The translations under genes and the position numbers were made by a program. DNA of 64,000 nt from Marisa cornuarietis. Taxonomy: Eukaryota; Mollusca; Gastropoda; Architaenioglossa; Ampullariidae. Shown here in pieces: positions 55,272 to 64,000 of the stretch (position 1 is the first letter of the stretch; every line of letters starts with the position of its first letter). Below the pieces are notes generated by a model. It was given only the letters and a program-made list of their open reading frames with translations, did no database searches and was not told the DNA's origin. The stretch is taken from contig SMMW01000009.1 in the NCBI GenBank assembly GCA_004794655.1, positions 22,501 through 86,500 on the forward strand. The letters run 5' to 3'.

Positions 55272-56426
55272 TCACTCCGCACCAGTAGTTCGCGTGGGCT
55301 GCTCCCGCAACGTCAATTTTTCAGATGTCATAGATTCGCTGACGGACTTGAGTTTGGCTCGTCGCCGGTAGTACATGTGGACGAACCGCGAGCGAAACTG
55401 ATGACTCATGATGCAGTAGAGGACGAAGTTGATGGAGTTGTTGACCAGCGCGATGAAGTCCATGAGGTCCCCGAGAGGGTAGTACACGTTGTAATAGAAG
55501 CCAGGGACTCTGGTACTGAGGAGGATGAGAATCCCCTGTGGGAGCTCCGTGATGAGGAAGAGGATGATGACCACCAGCAGCATTCGGGTGGTCGTCGCCT
55601 GTTTCTTGTATTTGGAGGACTTGCTGCAGGAGGCCGTGGCCAGCCTCCTCCGCCGACTCTTGCCCTTGATGGTCATGTGGTACAGGAGCGAGCCACTGAA
55701 GACTAAGATCAGGAGGCAAGGAATGATCTTGGCGACGAGGGCGTAGGTGATGACGTTGGCCAGAGTGATGTCCTCCGTCTCGTTGGTGGCCAGCCGCAGG
55801 TCCTTGATCTTGTAGTAGGTCTGGTTGTTGAACGCTGTCCCGTCAGCCTGCAGTTCGTTGGTCATGTAGTTTGGGATCATGATCAGAGAGGACAGTGTGT
55901 ACACCAGGAAGGTGATCACCTTGGCCTGTTTGATCCGCCGCTCCTTGGCCAGCGGGCCGCGGGTGGTGGACTTGATCTGGACGAAGCGGAACGCTGCCAG
56001 GGACACCCCGATCCAGATGGAGATGGTGTGGGTGGTGGCCACCACGTTAATCATGACTAACATGTACAGCAGCCACCCGTAGGAGAAGCGCTCCGGCGCA
56101 TCTAACGGGACGGAGGGCGGGCAGTAGAAGTTGATGGCGAACGGGATGTAGGGAACCATGGTGAGGATGTCGGACACAGCCAGCCACAGCAGCAGCACGT
56201 TAGTGGGAGTGCGCATGTCCCGCCGCACCAGGACGGTGATGTTGAAGATGTTGGTGAAAATGCCGAACACACACACCGTGACGCTGGCGTACCCATGGAC
56301 CCCCATGAACCACAGGTGGAACACCATCAGGGGTGAGTGAGGGTTCAAGGCCATGTGGTCAGCACTGAGATTGTTCTCGTCAAACTCCAGCTCCATCGTT
56401 TCTTTCTCGTCGGCTTCCTCGTTCAT
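55272..56426 (-). CDS. Gene 2: dmsr/FMRFamide-receptor-like GPCR, single coding exon
   Basis: A 384-residue class A GPCR, predicted plasma-membrane receptor for short amidated neuropeptides. The N-terminus is acidic (MNEEADEKETMELEFDE) with sequon N19-L-S. TM1 is about 47-67. TM2 is about 76-97, with D86 in LAVSD followed by LTMVPYIPFA and FYCPP. TM3 is about 117-150 and ends LAAFRFVQI (AFR instead of DRY). TM4 is about 168-186. Loop 2 has sequons N201-Q-T and N215-E-T and no cysteine. TM5 is about 225-250. Loop 3 is basic (SRRRR). TM6 is about 282-303 with FLITELPQG. TM7 is about 322-342 with NNSINFVLYC instead of NPxxY. Helix 8 reads HQFRSRFVHMYYRRR. The ATG is the first in frame: an in-frame TGA lies 30 nt upstream (56454-56456). 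The frame runs unbroken across the position where gene 1 has its intron. It is convergent with gene 1. Confidence 0.95.
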   Translation of the reverse strand: MNEEADEKETMELEFDENNLSADHMALNPHSPLMVFHLWFMGVHGYASVTVCVFGIFTNIFNITVLVRRDMRTPTNVLLLWLAVSDILTMVPYIPFAINFYCPPSVPLDAPERFSYGWLLYMLVMINVVATTHTISIWIGVSLAAFRFVQIKSTTRGPLAKERRIKQAKVITFLVYTLSSLIMIPNYMTNELQADGTAFNNQTYYKIKDLRLATNETEDITLANVITYALVAKIIPCLLILVFSGSLLYHMTIKGKSRRRRLATASCSKSSKYKKQATTTRMLLVVIILFLITELPQGILILLSTRVPGFYYNVYYPLGDLMDFIALVNNSINFVLYCIMSHQFRSRFVHMYYRRRAKLKSVSESMTSEKLTLREQPTRTTGAE

Positions 56427-56456
56427 TTGTTTGTAAATTTTGGTCTTATTCTCTCA

Positions 56457-57620
<1,164 letters not shown>

Positions 57621-58972
57621 GTCCTTTTATTTCCCTAGCTAGAAGCTTCTCACATTATACACACACATGAACACACAGGAAAGTCAATGTATTTTTTGAA
57701 AAAAGATGTGCTTCAAGACTTTTGGAATGTTTCATCTTCAAGCAAGAAATCCATGGCACAAAAGGAAATTTTAGATTTATATTTCTAGTTTATTTTATTT
57801 TGAGGAATATAATCTTCAAATGACTGCATTAATGTCCATAGAAGATCTTATTCTTCAAAATCAGAGAGAACAACTTAATTCGGTACGTACCATAATGTAC
57901 ATTTGCACTTTTTGAGTTGAAGATAGATATTTTTACCTGATCCAAATCGTGATGCAATGGATAGGACTAATTAAGTTTTAAAATGTATCTGAGCATTGAC
58001 AACATACACATATCTATGTACCGATCATTAGCGTGGTTTTCTATTTGAAAGACAAAATTTTTCAATAGGCGTTAACATCTCTTTTTCTTCATGGAGGTCA
58101 TCGATGTTTTTGGCAAAGTTGATTACTAGACACATGTCCCGAGTATAAAAATGAAGCACTTTTAAGACACAAAACAATAAGAATGGAATGGAAGATCGTT
58201 GTTCTGTTAATGTTTCGACCCAGATATTATGCGGTCTCTTGAAAGGGTTCGATGAAAGAGTCGTTACAATGTGCGCTTTTTTTCTCGTTCTTTAAAGGTT
58301 TGCGCCCCTTGAAAATATTGTCGCTCTTTCAGTGCGAAGCAGCGAGCGGTTAATATGGCCGTTCTCATTTTCTCTCTCCACCTAGAAAGGAATTTTTTCA
58401 AACACTCCAACATGGCAGCGCCGCAAGCAATGGACGTCCTGCCCTTTCGGCGTCCATCGCTACAATTTTTGCAGGTTCCTGTTTTGTCAACTTCCGGCAT
58501 AACACAGGAGACCTCGCATCGTCCCTTACAGAGTTTCATTTCCTCTTCCCCTCAGCCTCACCTCCTCCTCCTCCGCTGTTTCATGAGCTGTCGTCTGCAT
58601 GTTTCCTTCTTCACATCCCATTTCTTCATAGTCATCTTTCCCTGTAACTATCTCAGGACCAGCTAGGCTGGAACAGCTCTGTATTTTTTGTTCTGCTCTA
58701 TATTTTATTCTTTTGAAACTCTCGGTGGGTTGGAAGATTGAGGCTTTAGATAAATCGATGCAAGAGACTTCCTTTTCAGGTATCACTTCTTAGGGCTTGA
58801 CGTGACCGGAATATTACTTGAGCGGGCAGAGTGCTGCTGACACACATTTTTGAATTGGAACCAGCCGTGCATAGTGGAGCAAGCACCTGGGATAGTTGAT
58901 GATTGACACTTTTTACTTCTCACACGATACATCACTTGTGCCCTACATCTCTTCCGTGTAGAAACGAGCGCG

Positions 58973-58975
<3 letters not shown>

Positions 58976-59018
<43 letters not shown>

Positions 59019-59071
59019 AGTATAGGTTTTCTCTCTCACACACACACACACACACACGAGAGTATAGGTTT

Positions 59072-59114
<43 letters not shown>

Positions 59115-59157
59115 AGTATAGGTTTTCTCACTCACACACACACGAGAGTATAGGCTT

Positions 59158-59195
<38 letters not shown>

Positions 59196-59209
59196 GAGAG
59201 TATAGGTTT

Positions 59210-59245
<36 letters not shown>

Positions 59246-59291
59246 GAGAGTATAGGTTTTCTCAATCACACACACACGAGAGTATAGGCTT

Positions 59292-59325
<34 letters not shown>

Positions 59326-59339
59326 GAGAGTATAGGTTT

Positions 59340-59373
<34 letters not shown>

Positions 59374-59386
59374 GAGAGTATAGGTT

Positions 59387-59424
<38 letters not shown>

Positions 59425-59510
59425 GAGTACAGGTTTTCTCACACACACACACACACGAGAGTATAGGTTTTCTCACACATACACACATACATACACACGA
59501 GAGTATAGGT

Positions 59511-59544
<34 letters not shown>

Positions 59545-59597
59545 GTACAGGTTTTATCACACACACACACACACACACACGAGAGTATAGGTTTTCT

Positions 59598-59629
<32 letters not shown>

Positions 59630-59910
59630 TACACACGAGAGTATAGGTTTTCACACACACACACACACACACACACACGCGAGAGTATAGGTTTTCTCAT
59701 ACACACACACACACACACATACATACATACATACACACACGAGAGTATAGTTTTTTTTACACACACACACACATACATACACACGAGAGCATATGTTTTC
59801 ACAAACACACACACACACATACATACATACACACTAGAGCATAGGTTTTCACACACACACACACACACACACACATACATACATACATACATACACACGA
59901 GCGTATAGGT

Positions 59911-59957
<47 letters not shown>

Positions 59958-60113
59958 AGTATAGGTTTTCTCTCTCTCACACACACACGAGAGAGTATAG
60001 GTTTTCACACACACACACACACACACACGAGAGAGTATAGGTTTTCACACACACACAAAAGAGAGAGTATAGGTTTACACACACACACACACGAGTATAG
60101 GTTTTATCACTCA

Positions 60114-60182
<69 letters not shown>
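58976..60182. repeat. Compound minisatellite: (AC)n alternating with a GAGAGTATAGGTTTTC core
   Basis: About 26 copies of a 16-bp core (variants GAGTACAGGTTTTA, GAGCATAGGTTTTC, GAGCGTATAGG) are separated by (AC)n, (CT)n and ACAT runs of variable length, covering 1.2 kb. Long cysteine-valine open frames on the minus strand come from the (GT)n reading. Confidence 0.93.
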
Positions 60183-60183
<1 letters not shown>

Positions 60184-60722
60184 AGTACAGGTTTTATATT
60201 TAAATAATCTATATTTGGCTGCTCGTGTCTTGCTGTTAACAGAAGCAAGAACATTTGAAGCACGGAAGAATCTAATCAACAGAGCAAACAGCAGACACGC
60301 AGTTGAATTTGAATTGTTTTCCAGTTTGGGTGGTTTTTAGGGGGAAAGGGCGATGGAATGCGAATTTCTTTTTTTCTTTTTTTTTTCTTTTTTTTGCTCA
60401 TGCTATTATCATTCTGACAGCTTGCGTGTTAATGGCTGACTGAATTTATCCTCTGATGTCCTTTCGACAGTTGATGCATTAGTAACTTGAGTGACAGCTC
60501 CACAGACGCGGTGCTGACACACACGTCAACGCAAGTATTATTCTGCAAATGAAATGCCATAAACACTTCCCTGTATTGTATTCACTGTAAATTGTCCATC
60601 TCTCTGTTTATGCATTTTTCTTTGTCTTCCTCTCTATCAAATCTAATAAATATGCACATAAAAAGATGTAGAGATATGCACGTGCGCGTGCGTGTGTGTG
60701 TGTGTGTCCGTGCGTGTATGCT

Positions 60723-60758
<36 letters not shown>

Positions 60759-63700
60759 GCCAAAGAGATAGTAATACAGTTGTGTTCTTTTCTTCCGAGG
60801 CAACAGTTGCTTTGCTGTGGGTGTCAGTGTCCAGTACAATTTGTTTTATCATTTTTCATCTTCAAAAATTTATGTTATCTTGCATCATCTGCTCAACATG
60901 GTGTGACGAAATCCTACAAGGTCTCCCATAATTCATCCTGCTCTCCCCCCCCCTCGCCATGTCAGCAAAGATGGCGAGTACTGATGGCAACTGCAGAACC
61001 GGAAATTACAAGTGTGGGCTTTAGCGCCTGTCCCAGCGGGGCGCCACCAGTCATATCCTGTTTGTGGCGACCCTGCAGGCAGGGTGGTACTAGCAGCATA
61101 CTCTTGCAGTGGTTTTTCAAGTCCTGTGTTCCGTCAGCAGGAGCTCAAAGACTGGGTGACGTGCGAAGACAGATCTTTTCGTGGACGCCCTCAGTCTGAG
61201 AAAAGGAGAAGGAACAATCGATTCGTGTGCCCCACAGTTGAAATTAGGGTTTCCCAGCTGGGGCTAGAATGGGAGCTGGTCAAAGAAGTTTATTCAGGAC
61301 TCCAACAGACTGCGTGACAATTAAAGCATCACTGTGAAAGTTAATGAGGGTTTGGCAGGGATGAATCCAAGTAGTTAATCGTCTTCACCCTTTTCCCTGG
61401 TCTTCAAGAAGAGAAAGATGCGTCTCAAGTCTTCTCTGTTATATACATATCTATTTTTTTCTTTCTGTTTATCAATATATATACATTATATATTGTTCGC
61501 ATTATGTCTGTACATCTGTCTGTCTGTCGGATTGCCGGCTTTTCAATATTTATATGTTGACTTTATTTGTTTCCTTCACATCCTCTGTTCGTTTGTCTGC
61601 CTGTCTAGAAGCCTGCCGGTGCCTGTATCTCTACATACAATTTCAATCTATCCATTTGCCCTCTGGGTGATTAACGTCATCCTCCCTTCACCTGACAAAG
61701 CTCGATAGCCCTGTAACAACCCGCTGCCACATCAATTTCAAGCTCCACAATGTACCTCCGCGAAAGCGTTAACCACTCGTCTGTGCGTTGTTAATTAAAA
61801 GCTCACCTGTGCGTGCTTTGCTTGCCGCACAACCATGCTGAGTCAGCATCCGGGCTTTTGTATCCTGTCGCGAATCGCCCTTCGCTATTGTCACGCCAGC
61901 ACGCAGCAGATGCCAGCAGATCAAAGATTGTGTAACCCATTCCACAAAACAGGTAATTGTTCTGGTAATTGAAATTTCATCTCTTGATGCGCTTTATTTT
62001 TTAAAAAAAAATCCCCAGCAACATGAAAAACTTGTCCGGCGATTGTAACAAAATATGTGCCGAGGCGCAAAAGAAAACTCAGTGGTCCCGGCTTGCAGAC
62101 AATGTTTATTTACTAAGTACAATTCTAATGAAAGTTTATAAGGGAAGAAAGTCAAGTGCACATCGTAGCTAAAGATCAAACCTTCTTGGCTATTTTCTTT
62201 GCTTACAACAACAGTCAATTACTGTTGTCTTCGTGCTGTCATTGCTTTGCCAAGATCTAAGTTGGTAGAGATATATTTAGCGGCCAAAGTGACAAAATAT
62301 TTCCTTTTGAGAGTAAGTAATACAAAAGCTGTACCGACACATCTTTTGCTTGAGGAACACACTGACTTGACATCACTTTCAAAGCTTTCCTGACAAAGCT
62401 CCTAGTTCACCAGACAAACAGGTTTTTTTTGTCACTAGATGCAAAAAAGATATGAAGGTAATGTTTTTCATCGCCTAGGGTCAAACTGTCTAGGTCACGT
62501 CATAGGGAAGGCGGGCCACAGCTCTCTTCTGTCACCTCCTGATGATAAATCAGGTACCCATTTCTCTTGAGTGGAAAGAGGGAGACTACTAGATGCAAAG
62601 CAATACAATACAGTAACATAACTTTATTAATCGGCCAGGGCAGCTACAGTCCAGATTTACAGCAACTCATGTACTACCAAAGTTCAGGTGACTACATAGA
62701 ATACATGCTGTTTATATATATACATGTACACCAACAGTCGGTACACTGCAGTAGGTCACATTATGTTGACACAATCATCACGACCAGTGAAGCTGATTAA
62801 TATATGGCACAGAGATTAATATGTGAACACTATTTTCTCGGGAGATGTCGTGGCACCAGGAAATGAAAGACCTTGTAATGAGACTCCGAATGATGGACCG
62901 AGAGAGCTGAGTGATGACTAATCTGAAAGAGAGAGAGACCGACATTTTCGTAGGAGGTACAGACGTTGCTGAACAAAATTGAGACCCATGTCAGTGCTGG
63001 CGTCCCATTTACAGCGAGATGTCAACGACAAAGCCTAAATATTCATAATTTATCTCTTGACCACGGATAGCACTGTTGGCTACATCAGGCATCCTCAAGT
63101 CCAATATCATTTTCTTTGTCTATTAGACTTTCAAGTCTTGGAAATATTCGTCACACCAATGTACATAGCGGCAAAATCAACATGGTCTTTATCAGCAAGA
63201 GTAACAGTAAAGACGTGTAGTTAGAAAAGGCTGCTTTGCATGGTACGTCTTCAACTGTCAGTATATAAAATGAACAATAATTGTGACAAGCAATAGATAT
63301 TGAAAGATAAAGTTTGGCAATTAACTGACGAAGAAAAAGTCTGTATACCTTGTCCTGCGCACCTCTGAGGTCGTCACTACTGAACTACAACTCAGCTTTG
63401 TCCTACTGTTTCATTCTCGTACCCCATCCCCCCTATTTTCTGTGAAGTGCCGATATAGAATTTATGACTGTTTACTAGTCAGCATGGATTTAAGTGCTTT
63501 CGTTACCAAGAGTTTGTGTAGAGTTTGGGTATGAGAGTGTCAACAAGGGGAAAAAAATACACGACATCTGGTCTGAAACCACAAACGGTCCCCTCGACAG
63601 TCGATTACACCAACTAGAGAGCCTGTCTTACAGTCTCAAAGAAAACGGTAGCTCTCAAACCATGTCAACTGAAAAGAGTGTGACGAAACAAAATGAAATA

Positions 63701-64000
63701 AAACATTTAAGAGGAATCTATATATTTACAATTTAGTACTAATTCTCATTACATTTGTTAAAAAATACTTTTAAAATTGACATTTGGAAATTTATTTATT
63801 TGGAAACGGTCGGTCATGCAAAACAGGTCTAACGACAATACTGGATGCACTTCTTCAAAAAAGTGCCTCAGACAGCCTTTAGCTGGGCCTGTTACGTAGA
63901 ACTGTACATACGCACAGTCCGTTAACTTTCTGTTTGTTACACAAAGAACTTTTAGCACTTCTCTTAAGTTATTTTTAAAGGATCTATTAAGTTATTTTTA
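60183..64000. other. No gene recognised
   Basis: Short frames only (the longest about 167 codons at 60696-61199 starts in the GT array). No domain, tRNA or named repeat was seen apart from the GT/GA array near 60.7 kb. Confidence 0.5.
60684..60758. repeat. (GT)n(GA)n microsatellite
   Basis: Imperfect GT and GTGC units followed by a GA run. Confidence 0.9.

Noticed and set aside
55194..55746. Long plus-strand frames opposite gene 2 (including a 170-codon one)
   Set aside because: Shadow frames of the GC-rich GPCR coding strand; they have no features of their own.
59266..59952. Cysteine/valine-rich frames with repeated KTYTLV
   Set aside because: Products of the (AC)n compound minisatellite.
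58976..60182. CRISPR-like alternation of constant core and variable spacer
   Set aside because: Spacers are simple AC/CT repeats and the genome is eukaryotic; this is a compound minisatellite.
61012..61317. 101-codon plus-strand frame
   Set aside because: No recognisable motif and a competing overlapping frame; not supportable as a gene.

Overview
The window is eukaryotic, from an invertebrate animal. It is AT-rich, has very low gene density, carries spliced coding sequence, and is full of long dinucleotide arrays and decayed retrotransposons. Two neuropeptide-type GPCRs of the myosuppressin/FMRFamide-receptor-like (dmsr) class, RTE/CR1-style LINE relics, and a tRNA-derived SINE with a 'GGCGTAAAACAC'-type tail suggest a lophotrochozoan, most likely a gastropod mollusc. 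That assignment is inference from gene and repeat content, not from a database match.

Two genes can be supported with confidence. Gene 1 (+, 32562-33053 joined to 34925-35584) encodes a 383-residue seven-helix receptor. It has one phase-0 intron of 1871 bp at the boundary between intracellular loop 2 and helix 4. Gene 2 (-, 55272-56426) encodes a 384-residue paralogue and has no intron in its coding region. The genes are tail to tail, about 19.7 kb apart. Their transmembrane cores are very similar, so they look like an old local duplication with loss or gain of one intron. Both probably act as plasma-membrane receptors for short amidated peptides; the ligand cannot be read from sequence.

Layout. 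1-14 kb: no recognisable gene, a tRNA-Thr-like relic (about 4.84 kb), a truncated SINE (5.3 kb) and a palindromic CACGAT cluster (9.05 kb). 14.0-14.4 kb: copy A of a dispersed repeat that holds the start of a THAP-type zinc finger. 15.5-18.4 kb: a decayed LINE on the minus strand with endonuclease, reverse transcriptase and C-terminal parts still traceable. 24.0-26.1 kb: two further minus-strand LINE fragments. 26.3-27.0 kb: an imperfect pyrimidine triplet array with a SINE inserted in it. 32.5-35.6 kb: gene 1, whose intron carries copy B of the THAP repeat. 37.3 kb: a 21-bp minisatellite. 38.9-39.3 kb: a foldback (MITE-like) element with iterated ends. 40.2 kb: an unrecognised 158-codon open frame. 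42.2 kb: a plus-strand LINE fragment. 43-47 kb: long (GAT)n, (GT)n and (AC)n arrays and a SINE. 54-56.4 kb: GT arrays, a 128-bp tandem duplication and gene 2. 57.5-60.2 kb: an (ATCT)n array and a 1.2-kb compound minisatellite. 60.2-64 kb: nothing recognised.

Most short open frames in the window are chance or low-complexity translations of arrays and are not listed as genes. No rRNA, intact tRNA or CRISPR was found.
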